Shown here: positions 25,838 through 35,181 of the stretch, one piece after another
Position numbering within the stretch: position 1 is the stretch's first letter
How the letters are laid out: each line of letters opens with the position of its first letter
DNA from: Pseudoalteromonas luteoviolacea S2607
GTDB lineage: Bacteria > Pseudomonadota > Gammaproteobacteria > Enterobacterales > Alteromonadaceae
Length of the DNA stretch: 64,000 nt
Reading direction: 5' to 3'
Assembly: GCF_001625575.1 (NCBI RefSeq)
Contig: NZ_AUXV01000034.1
Location: 124,001 to 188,000, forward strand
Notes under the pieces: generated by a model
Seen by the model: only the letters and a program-made list of their open reading frames with translations
What the model was told of the DNA's origin: nothing
Database searches by the model: none
Program-made: the position numbers and the translations under genes

Positions 25838-26476
25838 GTGTTAAAATCTCGTATGCCATATAACCGCGCCACTTTCGTGACCAGCGCACCTGATATTTCC
25901 CGCCTTCCCGCAGACAGTGGCATAGAGGTGGCTTTTGCTGGACGCTCTAACGCTGGCAAATCGAGTGCTTTAAATGCACTTACAGATCAAAAACTTGCAC
26001 GAACCAGTAAAACACCTGGTCGTACTCAATTGATCAATACTTTCGCATTGGATGACGATAAAAGACTTATCGACTTACCAGGTTACGGCTTTGCTAAAGT
26101 ACCAATTGAGATGAAGAAAAAGTGGCAAAAGTCTCTGGGTGAGTATTTACAAAAACGTCAAAGTTTAAAGGGCATTGTTGTTTTAATGGACATCCGCCAC
26201 CCATTGAAAGATCTCGATATGGATTTAATCAATTGGGCAGTAGGGAGTGACATTCCAGTCTTGGCGCTACTTACAAAAGCCGACAAATTAAAACAAGGCA
26301 AGCGTAAAGCAGAAGTTTTACAAGTGCGTAAAGCTTTATCTGAGCTTGACGGTGACATCACGGTGCACGCGTTTTCTTCGCTTAAAGGGCTTGGACTAAA
26401 AGAGCTTGCGTGGCAGTTAGATGATTGGTTTTTAGGCCCTTATGTAAAAGAAGAAGCCGAACCTGAAGAAGGTTAA
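25838..26476 (+). CDS. engB: Ribosome biogenesis GTPase EngB (YsxC/YihA)
   Basis: 212-residue GTPase of 50S assembly. P-loop is GRSNAGKSSALNAL, G3 DLPGYGFAKV, G4 TKADKLK. Starts with GTG, supported by AGGAG six bases upstream. Its stop overlaps the convergent DUF1285 stop by four bases. Confidence 0.96.
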   Translation: MLKSRMPYNRATFVTSAPDISRLPADSGIEVAFAGRSNAGKSSALNALTDQKLARTSKTPGRTQLINTFALDDDKRLIDLPGYGFAKVPIEMKKKWQKSLGEYLQKRQSLKGIVVLMDIRHPLKDLDMDLINWAVGSDIPVLALLTKADKLKQGKRKAEVLQVRKALSELDGDITVHAFSSLKGLGLKELAWQLDDWFLGPYVKEEAEPEEG

Positions 26477-27012
26477 TTCAGGATAAAAACCTCACCTGCA
26501 GAGTGTAGTAACATTGCTTCTTCAACGTCGCTGTACTCTGCCAGCTCCACCCACTGGTAAAATACATTACGCTCAATACGTGCACATAAACCATAATTTA
26601 GCTTTAGATGGGGTATGCTCTGGCCTTTATACATTGCCATATAAAGTGGAAACTGCCCACAAACTGGCCAATATCGACCCAAATTGTCTTCACAAATAAT
26701 CACTTTTTCAAACCCGTATTGCATTGCATCTGGACATATGTGCCACGCAACAATCACCAAAGGTGTCGCTTCGACAGAGACCGTGCATGTTTCACCTGGC
26801 GTTTTGAGGAGATACCGTTTGCCATCATAGCTCAGAACGCTGGCAAACAAGCGTGCCAGCGGCAAGCGCTTGATTTCATCACCTTGATGAAACCAGCGCC
26901 CATTGCAATCAATACGGAAATCTCCCACACCACACTCACCCGCCTGCCAATGTTCCGTTGGCGCATGATGCGAGAGGTACTCCTGCAGTAACAGGGATAA
27001 TTTATCAGTCAT
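26473..27012 (-). CDS. DUF1285 family protein
   Basis: 179 residues with FRIDCNGRWFHQGDEIKRLPLARLFASVL, typical of DUF1285, followed by a beta-rich C-terminal half (YLLKTPGETCTVSVEATPLVI). Function unknown. It overlaps the start-proximal end of the YceI-like gene by eight bases, suggesting co-translation. Confidence 0.82.
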   Translation of the reverse strand: MTDKLSLLLQEYLSHHAPTEHWQAGECGVGDFRIDCNGRWFHQGDEIKRLPLARLFASVLSYDGKRYLLKTPGETCTVSVEATPLVIVAWHICPDAMQYGFEKVIICEDNLGRYWPVCGQFPLYMAMYKGQSIPHLKLNYGLCARIERNVFYQWVELAEYSDVEEAMLLHSAGEVFILN

Positions 27013-27568
27013 TGAACACTAAATTAAAAGTAACAGGTACACTCTGAGAAATACTGTCTAACCCAGCTATTTTTCGCAGTGATTCAATACCATCTTGCAA
27101 ACCAAAATCACGGCTATTAATCAATACCGCACGCTGTGTTGTCACCTGCAATACCTTACTCGCCTTATTAACAACCAAGTCTAAATTAAGTACAACACTT
27201 TTACCGTGCAGGTTTAGCGTGACTGGCAACGCTTTAACTACTTGTACACCTTCGCTTAGCTGACCCAGCCATGGTTTCAAATCTGCTGTTACAGTCGCCG
27301 TACCGTATTTTTCAACATTGAACAGCATCTTCTTCATGCGCTCATTACGAATTGGAATCAGTGACTCAATGCTCGTTAAGTCTAGTTCTAGACGCAATTG
27401 ACCAGATTTTGAAATCTCACCCGAGAGTTTTTCAAAGTGATGATTCTCTGCGATGCTATTTAGCTTCACGGAAGTAAAGCTTAAATCACTCAAATCATTA
27501 TCTAACTGCCAAGCGGAAACAAGCTGTGACGTGAAACATAAAGTACCTAATAGTAGGGGCTTAAGCAT
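27005..27568 (-). CDS. YceI-like periplasmic protein
   Basis: 187 residues with a signal peptide (MLKPLLLGTLCFTSQLVSA) and a lipocalin-like YceI pattern: SDLSFTSVKLNSIAENHHFEKLSGEI, IPIRNERMKKMLFNVEKYGTATVTA and a closing VPVTFNLVFND. YceI proteins bind isoprenoid-like molecules in some cases; the ligand here is unknown. I start at 27568, with AAGGA upstream; 27598 would put 10 charged residues before the signal peptide. Confidence 0.8.
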   Translation of the reverse strand: MLKPLLLGTLCFTSQLVSAWQLDNDLSDLSFTSVKLNSIAENHHFEKLSGEISKSGQLRLELDLTSIESLIPIRNERMKKMLFNVEKYGTATVTADLKPWLGQLSEGVQVVKALPVTLNLHGKSVVLNLDLVVNKASKVLQVTTQRAVLINSRDFGLQDGIESLRKIAGLDSISQSVPVTFNLVFND

Positions 27569-27715
27569 GACGTATTCCTTTTTAAATATTTCTGGCATTT
27601 TATCAAAAAAGCAGCGCTAAAGTCAGCCGATGAGCTAGGTATAAACATGAGTTAATCAAAGTGACATAATCAAACCGCAAAAACAGAATAATCAAAGAAT
27701 GAGATACGCTGGAAG

Positions 27716-27850
27716 AGAAAAATCGGCTCGTATAAACCTTTTACGAGCCGTTATAGCAATCTGGGGAGAAGCTATCAATACACAGTATCCTCTTACGAGA
27801 GATACATCATCAACAGGATGTCCTACAGGATGAGGACGGCGCGAACTGTA
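27716..27850 (-). ncRNA. Candidate small RNA in the Spot 42 position
   Basis: On the minus strand, downstream of polA, about 135 nt starting near GGTACAG. It contains hairpins GTCCT/AGGAC and GTATC/GATAC and ends in CGGCTCGTA-N9-TACGAGCCG followed by ATTTTTC, a terminator. E. coli spf (Spot 42) has the same place and orientation after polA. Apart from a GGTACAG near the 5' end, I see no clear Spot 42 sequence match, so identity is unproven. Confidence 0.35.
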
Positions 27851-27989
27851 CCAAATAGCCATCTAGAAATAAACAGCGCAAAGCAAATAATGCGCCAATT
27901 TGATATTTTGTACACAAAAAGATTAATGTTTTTACCGTAGATTTACAGAATGCAAGGTAAATCGGGCCAACAGACGAGGCTCAGGGGGA

Positions 27990-28024
27990 AACCTGAAAAG
28001 CCAGTTCCCCTTACTTTTCAGGTT
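27990..28024 (-). other. Stable hairpin, possible pseudoknot, after polA stop
   Basis: Perfect 11-bp stem AACCTGAAAAG/CTTTTCAGGTT with a 13-base loop, 15 bases after the polA stop. On the minus strand the loop GGGGA can pair with TCCCC directly after the stem, an H-type pseudoknot. No U-tract follows. Confidence 0.5.
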
Positions 28025-28038
28025 GCGGAAATACACGG

Positions 28039-30789
28039 TTAGTGCGCTTGTTCCCAGTTTTCGCCGTAATCAGCTTCAACCAGTAGCGGCACATCCAGCT
28101 CAGCCGCTTCACTCATCAGCGCGCAAATATGCTCACGGAAGGCCTCTGCTTTATCAGCTTTAACTTCAAACACCAATTCATCGTGTACTTGCATGAGCAA
28201 TTTCACATCATCCGTACTTTGCTGTACTAGCCATTGATGCACTTTGATCATTGCTTTTTTGATTATATCAGCAGCGGTCCCTTGCATCGGAGCATTGATT
28301 GCAGCACGCTCAGCAGCTTTACGACGAGCGCCATTACGCGCTTTAATATCTGGTAAATATAGACGACGCCCGAATAGAGTTTCTACATACCCTTGCTCAG
28401 CGGCCTTCTCTCGTGTGCTTTCCATATACTCTAAGACACCAGGAAAACGCTCAAAGTATTTATCCATATAGTGCTGGGCTTCATTTCTAGGGATGTCTAG
28501 CTGACGTGACAGGCCAAATGCACTCATGCCATAAATTAACCCAAAGTTGACCGCTTTTGCTTTACGACGCATATCTGAGGTCACATCATCCAGCGGCACG
28601 GAAAATACTTCTGATGCAGTCGCACTGTGTACATCTTTGCCTTCAGCAAAGGCACTCAGCAATCCTTTGTCTTGAGAAAGATGCGCCATGATACGTAATT
28701 CGATTTGGCTGTAATCCGCAGCTAAGATCACATGATCTGTATCTGCTAAAAAAGCTTGGCGGATACGACGCCCGGCTTCATTACGAATTGGAATATTCTG
28801 TAAATTAGGATCGCTCGAGCTCAAACGCCCAGTTGCAGTCACGGCTTGATGATAAGAAGTATGAACACGCTGTGTTTCTTCATTTACCAATTTAGGTAAT
28901 TTATCTGTATACGTCGACTTTAGCTTTGCTAAACCTCGGTGCTCAATGATCAGCTTAGGAAGCGGATAATCATGCGCCAGCTCTTGTAGCACCTCTTCCG
29001 CTGTAGACGGCGCTCCTTTTGGTGTTTTTTTCAAAATCGGTAATTCGAGCTTTTCAAACAAGATAGCTTGGAGTTGCTTAGTAGAACTCAGATTAAACTC
29101 TTCTCCTGCTAGGTCAAAAGCTTCTTGCTCAAGTTCGGCCAAGCGCTTTTCAATCTCAAGGCTCTGCTCTGCGAGCATCCCACCATCTATTCTGACACCT
29201 GTTCGCTCAATGTCTGATAACACGTTGACCAATGGCAACTCAATTTCATTGAACACATTCAGCAATGAGGGCTCTTTTTCAAGTAATGGCCATAAATGCA
29301 GATGAAGTCGTAATGTGATATCAGCATCTTCTGCGGCATAAGGTGCAGCTTTGTCTAACTCAATTTGGTTAAAAGTTAGTTGCTTTTTGCCTTTGCCCGC
29401 AATGTCTTCGAAGCTAATCGCTTTGTGTCCAAGGTATTTCAGTGCCAATGAATCCATATCATGGCGAGTACCCACACTGTTAAATACATAAGACTCTAAC
29501 ATGGTATCAAAAGCAATGCCGTTCAATGTAATGCCAGCGCGCGCCAAAACACTCTTATCATACTTGAGGTTTTGACCTACTTTCTTAATGGTGTCATCCT
29601 CAAGAATCGGTTTCATGTGTGAAAACACCAACTCTTTATCTAACTGCTCAGGTGCACCTAAATAGTCATGCGTCAACGGTAAATATGCAGCCTCTCCCGC
29701 CTCAACAGCGAAACTCATCCCCACTAAATCAGCCTGCATATAATCAAGGCTCGTAGTTTCAGTATCAAAGGCAACGACTTCTGCCGTTTTTAGCTTTTCA
29801 ACCCAAGCCATTAATTGTGATTCTGTTAGGATAGTTTCGTAGTTACCTTCCACCGCAGCCGGTGCACTCACTTCTACTGCATTTTGCTTGTCAGCACTTG
29901 AAGCCTTGCCATCTAGTAGCTCAGCCAACCAACGTTTAAACTCACACTGGCCATAAAGTTCAACCAAGCGATCTTTATCCATCGGTTGGATCTTAAAGGT
30001 TTCTAAATCTTGTTCGACTTCACAATCAAGCTTGATCGTCGCCAGCTCATAAGAAAGCGTTAACTGTTCTTTATGCTCTTCTAGCTTTTTCGCCATCCCC
30101 TTTGAGCCTCTAAACCCAAGCGGCGCAATTTGGTCTAAGTTTTCATATAGCGATTCTATCGAGCCTAGACCTTGCAACATTGCCAGTGCCGTTTTTTCCC
30201 CAACGCCAGGTACGCCGGGGATATTGTCGACTTTGTCACCCATCAGAGCTAAGAAATCAATGATTAGCTCAGGTCCAACCCCAAACTTTTCAACTACACC
30301 AGCGGGGTCAAGTACGGTGTCTGTCATTGTATTAATCAGTGTGACATGCTCGTTGACCAGCTGTGCCATGTCTTTATCGCCAGTACTAATCAAAACATGT
30401 CGTTGCTGCTGGGCGGCAATACGAGAAAAAGTACCAATAACATCATCAGCTTCAACGCCACTAATGCTCACCAAAGGAAGTCCCATCGCCTTGATGATAT
30501 TGTGTATAGGCTCAATTTGAGTCCTTAAATCATCAGGCATTGGGGGTCTGTTCGCCTTATATTCAGAATACATATCATTTCTAAATGTCGGCCCTTTCGC
30601 GTCAAAGACAACGACCATGTGACTAGGATCAAATTGCTTTAACAAGCTTTTTAGCATGTTAATAACGCCATATATTGCGCCTGTCGCCTCTCCTTGAGAA
30701 TTAGTTAAATGCGGTGGCGCATGGTATGCACGAAACAAGTAGGAAGAACCGTCCACCAAAATTAAGGGGTTTTCTGGGATCTGAGGCAT
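28039..30789 (-). CDS. polA: DNA polymerase I
   Basis: 916 residues with all three domains: 5' nuclease at the N-terminus (LVDGSSYLFRAYHA, GDKVDNIPGVPGVGEKTA), 3'-5' exonuclease (VAFDTETTSLDYM) and polymerase (LAADYSQIELRIMAHLS, then MQVHDELVFEV). The exonuclease acidic residues are present, so proofreading should be intact. Gap filling and RNA primer removal. Length as in E. coli. Confidence 0.98.
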   Translation of the reverse strand: MPQIPENPLILVDGSSYLFRAYHAPPHLTNSQGEATGAIYGVINMLKSLLKQFDPSHMVVVFDAKGPTFRNDMYSEYKANRPPMPDDLRTQIEPIHNIIKAMGLPLVSISGVEADDVIGTFSRIAAQQQRHVLISTGDKDMAQLVNEHVTLINTMTDTVLDPAGVVEKFGVGPELIIDFLALMGDKVDNIPGVPGVGEKTALAMLQGLGSIESLYENLDQIAPLGFRGSKGMAKKLEEHKEQLTLSYELATIKLDCEVEQDLETFKIQPMDKDRLVELYGQCEFKRWLAELLDGKASSADKQNAVEVSAPAAVEGNYETILTESQLMAWVEKLKTAEVVAFDTETTSLDYMQADLVGMSFAVEAGEAAYLPLTHDYLGAPEQLDKELVFSHMKPILEDDTIKKVGQNLKYDKSVLARAGITLNGIAFDTMLESYVFNSVGTRHDMDSLALKYLGHKAISFEDIAGKGKKQLTFNQIELDKAAPYAAEDADITLRLHLHLWPLLEKEPSLLNVFNEIELPLVNVLSDIERTGVRIDGGMLAEQSLEIEKRLAELEQEAFDLAGEEFNLSSTKQLQAILFEKLELPILKKTPKGAPSTAEEVLQELAHDYPLPKLIIEHRGLAKLKSTYTDKLPKLVNEETQRVHTSYHQAVTATGRLSSSDPNLQNIPIRNEAGRRIRQAFLADTDHVILAADYSQIELRIMAHLSQDKGLLSAFAEGKDVHSATASEVFSVPLDDVTSDMRRKAKAVNFGLIYGMSAFGLSRQLDIPRNEAQHYMDKYFERFPGVLEYMESTREKAAEQGYVETLFGRRLYLPDIKARNGARRKAAERAAINAPMQGTAADIIKKAMIKVHQWLVQQSTDDVKLLMQVHDELVFEVKADKAEAFREHICALMSEAAELDVPLLVEADYGENWEQAH

Positions 30790-31210
30790 AATATTTGGGA
30801 TCCTAATTATAAATATTTAAAAACTCGCTAAGAATGCCACAAGGCTTAGCATAAAACGAGAGGAGTGCAACGTTACTTATCGAGGAAAAACTGTGGATAA
30901 CTCTGTAGATAAACATAAGGATGCCGTGAGCCAAATATGCTAAGCCCCTAAAATTTTACAGCAAGTTATTGAAAAACAATAAAAAACTAAAGATAGATAT
31001 TTTTTATTTTTAATTAGACATTTGTGGAAATGTCGTTCCTAATGTATTTTTCTCACAATTATAGTGGTGAGAAAACAACCTGATTTTTTCAGGCGGAGGC
31101 GTATACTAACACAAACGATCAAAGATCAAAGCAGATCCTTTATATTTTTTTTCACACTCAACATTATTACTTTGAATATAGCAGGCATAACAAGCCTCAG
31201 GAGACAAAAC
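30790..31210. other. 421-bp divergent intergenic region, polA / elbB
   Basis: Contains an exact DnaA box (TGTGGATAA, 30892-30900) and a one-mismatch box (TGTAGATAA, 30904-30912), enclosed by an 11-bp inverted repeat GGCTTAGCATA/TATGCTAAGCC (30843-30853, 30936-30946). Closer to elbB, TTTTCTCAC/GTGAGAAAA (31047-31075) is another inverted repeat. No ORF of its own is convincing. Confidence 0.5.
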
Positions 31211-31864
31211 ATGAAACAAGTTGCGATCATTTTTAGTGGTTGTGGCGTTTTTGATGGCGCTGAAATTCACGAATCTGTACTGACGATGTTGCATTTAGAA
31301 CGCCATGGCATCACGTACAAGTGTTTTGCACCAAATATAGAGCAACATCACGTTATCAATCACCTGACTGGTGAAGAGCAAAATGAAACTCGCAATGTGC
31401 TTACTGAAGCTGCAAGAATTGCTCGCGGTGATATCAAAGATTTAACTCAGTTAAACCCTGAAGACTTCTCGGCTTTAGTCATCCCGGGTGGGTTTGGCGT
31501 CGCTAAAAACCTATCGGACTTTGCGTTCAAAGGTGCTGAGTCGCAGGTAATCGAAACCCTTAAAGATACGTGTCAGCAATTTAATCAGCAACAAAAACCA
31601 ATCGTATACCTCTGTATTGCACCAGCACTTATTGGCCATATTCACCAACAAGGTACATTGGCAACGATAGGGACAGATCCAGATACAGCCGCCGCTGTAA
31701 CTGCGATTGGCGCTGAGCATGTGAACTGTGAAGTAACTGACATTGTTGTAGATGAACAACAGCTAGTGATCAGCACACCAGCATACATGCTCGCGACAAA
31801 TATTAGCGAGGCGTCTGCTGGTATCGAAAAAGCAATTGCCCGCTTAGCCAAATTTATAAACTAA
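31211..31864 (+). CDS. elbB: Isoprenoid biosynthesis glyoxalase ElbB
   Basis: 217 residues of the DJ-1/PfpI-like superfamily: VAIIFSGCGVFDGAEIHESV at the start, ALVIPGGFGVAKNLSDFA in the middle and the nucleophile-elbow Cys in YLCIAPAL. ElbB has glyoxalase activity and was linked to isoprenoid levels in E. coli. The start at 31211 follows AGGAG; an in-frame reading from 31064 would add 49 residues across a likely promoter region. Confidence 0.93.
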   Translation: MKQVAIIFSGCGVFDGAEIHESVLTMLHLERHGITYKCFAPNIEQHHVINHLTGEEQNETRNVLTEAARIARGDIKDLTQLNPEDFSALVIPGGFGVAKNLSDFAFKGAESQVIETLKDTCQQFNQQQKPIVYLCIAPALIGHIHQQGTLATIGTDPDTAAAVTAIGAEHVNCEVTDIVVDEQQLVISTPAYMLATNISEASAGIEKAIARLAKFIN

Positions 31865-32058
31865 TTTCGATTAAAAATTACTTGGTTTTAAGCACAAAAT
31901 GCCAAATCTTTGCCCTAACGCAATAAAAGTTGTTTTTTATACGCTTAAGATCAAGGTTACATTTTTGATTAATTAGTTGGTGACGTTATACTCAATTTGG
32001 AACCGTCATCCGTCGTGCTTCGTGATCGAAGACATTAAATTTGAAGTGAGCAAGGTAA

Positions 32059-32448
32059 ATGAAGAAACTGTCAGCAGCACTCTTAATGCTATCCACGGCC
32101 GCCGTCGCACAGCCGTATGATAATTCTCTAACCGAAGAAGCCATTAAAAAGCGCTTAGAACCTATTGGTTCTGTGTATTTAGCTGGCGCAGAAGATACAG
32201 CAGCTGCCGCACCTACAGGACCACGTTCTGGCGAGCAAGTATATCAAGCTTCTTGTTTTGCATGTCACGGTACCGGGGCGCTGGGTGCACCGAAAACGGC
32301 TGATGATTGGGCTGCAAGACTGACAAAAGGTTCTGATGTGTTACTTGATCACGCAATCAATGGCTTTAATGCGATGCCACCAAAAGGCACCTGCATGGAC
32401 TGTAGTGATGAGGAAATTGCTGCCGCAATTGAGTTTATGATCAAATAA
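32059..32448 (+). CDS. Cytochrome c5
   Basis: 129 residues: signal peptide (to about residue 17), low-complexity Ala linker, haem site CFACH (66-70), and CMDC near the C-terminus, the disulfide typical of cytochrome c5. Axial Met likely in NAMPPKG. Periplasmic electron carrier. A clear terminator follows. Confidence 0.9.
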   Translation: MKKLSAALLMLSTAAVAQPYDNSLTEEAIKKRLEPIGSVYLAGAEDTAAAAPTGPRSGEQVYQASCFACHGTGALGAPKTADDWAARLTKGSDVLLDHAINGFNAMPPKGTCMDCSDEEIAAAIEFMIK

Positions 32449-32459
32449 ATTTTGTACAG

Positions 32460-32490
32460 ATAAGCGAGACAAGCGCTCGCTTATTTCTTT
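32460..32490 (+). terminator. Terminator after cytochrome c5
   Basis: ATAAGCGAG/CTCGCTTAT, a 9-bp stem with seven-base loop, followed by TTCTTTT. Confidence 0.8.
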
Positions 32491-32607
32491 TAGATCAGGC
32501 AAAATATTGGACTCGAAACTTTATTAATATTTTACACTTGACCCTCCATGTCAAAAATGAAAATATAAAGTTTAATAAATAAACAATAATAGCCTTTGGT
32601 TTAATCA

Positions 32608-35181
32608 TTGGAAGATCAAAACGACGTTGCAATTCGCAAGTTAACTCGAAAGAATCGCCGCTTAGAGTCCTTGTTGAAAAAATACAAACAAAACTATCAC
32701 TTGCAACATGCCCTGATCCAGCTCTCTGAACAGGCGAGTACTGTTGCCGAGCTAACTCTCCTATACCCTGCAATCCACAGCATTTTAGAACAACATTTGC
32801 CTAGTAAAAGCTTTTATGTGGTACTGCAAAATCAATTCACACAAACTCTAGAGCTTTCTTATTTTGTCGATGAAAAAGATGGTATATCGGTTCCTTTGCA
32901 CGAATCTCACCATTTTGATCAAGGGGTTACGGGCTACGTTTTTGAAAATAAAAAAGTGTTGTATTTAACAAAAAAACAAATGCAACAAATGATCAATGAA
33001 GAAAAATTTAAAGCGCTGGGCAGCCCTGCTGAGCACTGGGTTGGCGTTCCCATCTTCAGAGATGACAACATCATTGGCGTCATGGTGTCACAAAGCTATC
33101 AAGCAGAACAAGCGTATAGCGAACATCAAATAGAGCTACTTGAAGTGATGTCTCTCTATTTGGCAACGGCAATTGAACGTGTGAAAAAGCGTGAATTACT
33201 CGAGTCAGAAGTAAAGATCCGTACACGCGCACTAATGCAAAGTAATGATGCACTAAATAAAGAGATTGAACAGCGCAAGCGCGCGCTCGAGAGACAGCAA
33301 ATCCTGTTTAAAATCTCCGAGTTGGCAACGCAATTTAGTGATATTGATGACGTGTATAAACAAGTACACAAAATTATTCGCTCTATCACGTTTGCCAACA
33401 ATCTATATATTGCACTCCATGACAAAAGCTCAAACTGGCTCAGCTTTCCTTATTGTGTCGATGAAGTGACGGAGTACCGACCTAGGCCTTTTGCGAAAGG
33501 GTATAGCGAACTTGTTATTACCACAGAGCGCAGCCAGCTTATAGATACCAAACGAGCAGGTGTATTGATAGAAGGTGGCGTTGTTAAACGACCGCCAGAC
33601 TATAATCATTTAGAAACGGCCACCAGCTGGCTTGGTGCGCCATTAAAAACGGCTCAAGGTGTAATTGGTTTAATTGCTTGCCAAGCATACAACCATGAAT
33701 ATGAATATAACCATGATGACGTGGAACTCATTTCATTTGTCTCTAATCAAATCGCATCCGTATTACAGACTCACCTCGCAAACCAAGCATTAAAAGCCAG
33801 TAACCAAGAACTAGAGCACCGTGTTGCCGAAAAAACCAAAGCGCTGAGACAAACAAACCTGCATTTGCAGATGCAGATTGAAGAACGGAAAAAAATTGAG
33901 CAACAGCTTTATCATGACGCACACCATGATCCTTTAACCAGTTTGCCAAACCGAAGTTTGTTTTTGACTCAGCTCGAAAAAACACTGCAAAAGTATCAAC
34001 GCTACCCAGAGCATAACTTTGCTGTTTTATTTATCGACTTAGATAAGTTTAAAGTCATCAATGACGAGCTAGGTCATCAAGCTGGCGACCAGTTTTTAAT
34101 TTGGGTAAGTAAGGCATTTTCTGAGTGTATTCGCGAACATGATTTACTTGCTCGTTTGGCTGGTGATGAATTTGTGATCTTATTAGATCATTTAACAGAT
34201 AAACAGCAAGCTGAAGATGTTGCTAAGCGACTTATTAGAGTCATGCAACAACCTTTTTGTATGAAAGGTGTGTGCATGCAAAGCGGTGCCAGTATTGGTA
34301 TCACCTATAGCAATAAAAATTATATAAACACTGATGAAATCATTCGCGATGCAGATGCAGCAATGTACTACGCAAAAAATGCAGGCCGGGGGCGCTATGA
34401 GTTTTACCACCCATTACTCACAGCTTCAACAAGCAGTACAAATAAACAGACAGAACGTCATCATTTAACCGCGTTGCCAACACACTTTAGAAGTACGGAA
34501 ATTGTCGATTTTAGTAATCACTCTCAGCAAATTGTCACTCTTGAAGCTTTTGGTGAGCACCCAGTATTAGGTAGCACCAGCTTTGATATTTTGAAGAAGT
34601 TTGCTGCCGCACAAGACGAACACTTAGACATTGAGCTTGATCTATTAAGCAAAGCACAAGAGATTGCAGCTAATTATCAGCAAGATGTACTTTTTGCCTG
34701 CTCAACTATCATACTTGAGTCCTCCGCATTTAATATGCTCAAACAACGTCTAAACCAGCGCAATTCGCAACTGTGTTTGGTCTTTGATGAAAATGAAGTG
34801 CGTTACGCATCCAGCGTTCAAATTGAAAACCTTAAAGAGCTGGCACAGCTAGGCGTGAATATTGGGCTAAATGACTTTGCAAAAGATCGTTGTGACTTGG
34901 CTTTTTTAAGTAGTATCGACTTCAAATACGTGTTGTTAAGCTCGGTATTCAGTAAGCGTGTTTTACAGCAAAATAGTTATGACATTCAGCTCCAAGGTAT
35001 CTTAGCAATCACTCATTTAAAGTCCATTCAAGTGATTGCCAAAGGTCCCGCGATTCTAAACTTCAGAAGCTTGCTTGAGAAGCATGGGTTACAGCTGTTT
35101 TTTGGTAAACAGCAAAACCTCAAAAGCACGCTAAAGAGTGACAACAAAGCCGATACGACTCAAGAAACATTAACGTTTTAG
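32608..35181 (+). CDS. GAF-GAF-GGDEF protein with degenerate EAL-like domain
   Basis: 857 residues starting with TTG (an in-frame stop lies two codons upstream and there is no nearby ATG). Two GAF-like domains (about 35-200 and 225-390) are separated by a coiled coil, then a GGDEF domain (about 435-600: LTSLPNRSLF, DLDKFKVINDELGHQAGD) whose signature reads AGDEF. The last 220 residues resemble an EAL fold (VNIGLNDFAKDRCDLAFLSS, VIAKGP) without the EAL catalytic motif. AGDEF variants can be active cyclases; the EAL part should not hydrolyse c-di-GMP. Its end overlaps the convergent rep end by 12 bases. Confidence 0.85.
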   Translation: MEDQNDVAIRKLTRKNRRLESLLKKYKQNYHLQHALIQLSEQASTVAELTLLYPAIHSILEQHLPSKSFYVVLQNQFTQTLELSYFVDEKDGISVPLHESHHFDQGVTGYVFENKKVLYLTKKQMQQMINEEKFKALGSPAEHWVGVPIFRDDNIIGVMVSQSYQAEQAYSEHQIELLEVMSLYLATAIERVKKRELLESEVKIRTRALMQSNDALNKEIEQRKRALERQQILFKISELATQFSDIDDVYKQVHKIIRSITFANNLYIALHDKSSNWLSFPYCVDEVTEYRPRPFAKGYSELVITTERSQLIDTKRAGVLIEGGVVKRPPDYNHLETATSWLGAPLKTAQGVIGLIACQAYNHEYEYNHDDVELISFVSNQIASVLQTHLANQALKASNQELEHRVAEKTKALRQTNLHLQMQIEERKKIEQQLYHDAHHDPLTSLPNRSLFLTQLEKTLQKYQRYPEHNFAVLFIDLDKFKVINDELGHQAGDQFLIWVSKAFSECIREHDLLARLAGDEFVILLDHLTDKQQAEDVAKRLIRVMQQPFCMKGVCMQSGASIGITYSNKNYINTDEIIRDADAAMYYAKNAGRGRYEFYHPLLTASTSSTNKQTERHHLTALPTHFRSTEIVDFSNHSQQIVTLEAFGEHPVLGSTSFDILKKFAAAQDEHLDIELDLLSKAQEIAANYQQDVLFACSTIILESSAFNMLKQRLNQRNSQLCLVFDENEVRYASSVQIENLKELAQLGVNIGLNDFAKDRCDLAFLSSIDFKYVLLSSVFSKRVLQQNSYDIQLQGILAITHLKSIQVIAKGPAILNFRSLLEKHGLQLFFGKQQNLKSTLKSDNKADTTQETLTF

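Larger units (their letters stand above)
27569..28038. other. 470-bp structured region downstream of polA
   Basis: No ORF is convincing. The minus strand holds, in order from polA, an 11-bp hairpin (27990-28024), a 7-bp hairpin GATTTAC/GTAAATC (27940-27963), a promoter-like TTGCGC-N17-CTATTT, two further hairpins and a terminator (27716-27750). Treated below as a possible small RNA. The plus strand has two CsrA-like AGGATG sites near 27817-27835. Confidence 0.45.

Noticed and set aside
27817..27835. Two CsrA-like AGGATG sites on the plus strand downstream of polA, as a second Csr sponge RNA
   Set aside because: Only two good sites and no plus-strand terminator; the terminator orientation supports a minus-strand transcript instead.
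31064..31210. 49-residue N-terminal extension of ElbB
   Set aside because: It crosses an inverted repeat and an AT-rich promoter-like region; a strong AGGAG sits before the ATG at 31211, which matches the family N-terminus.
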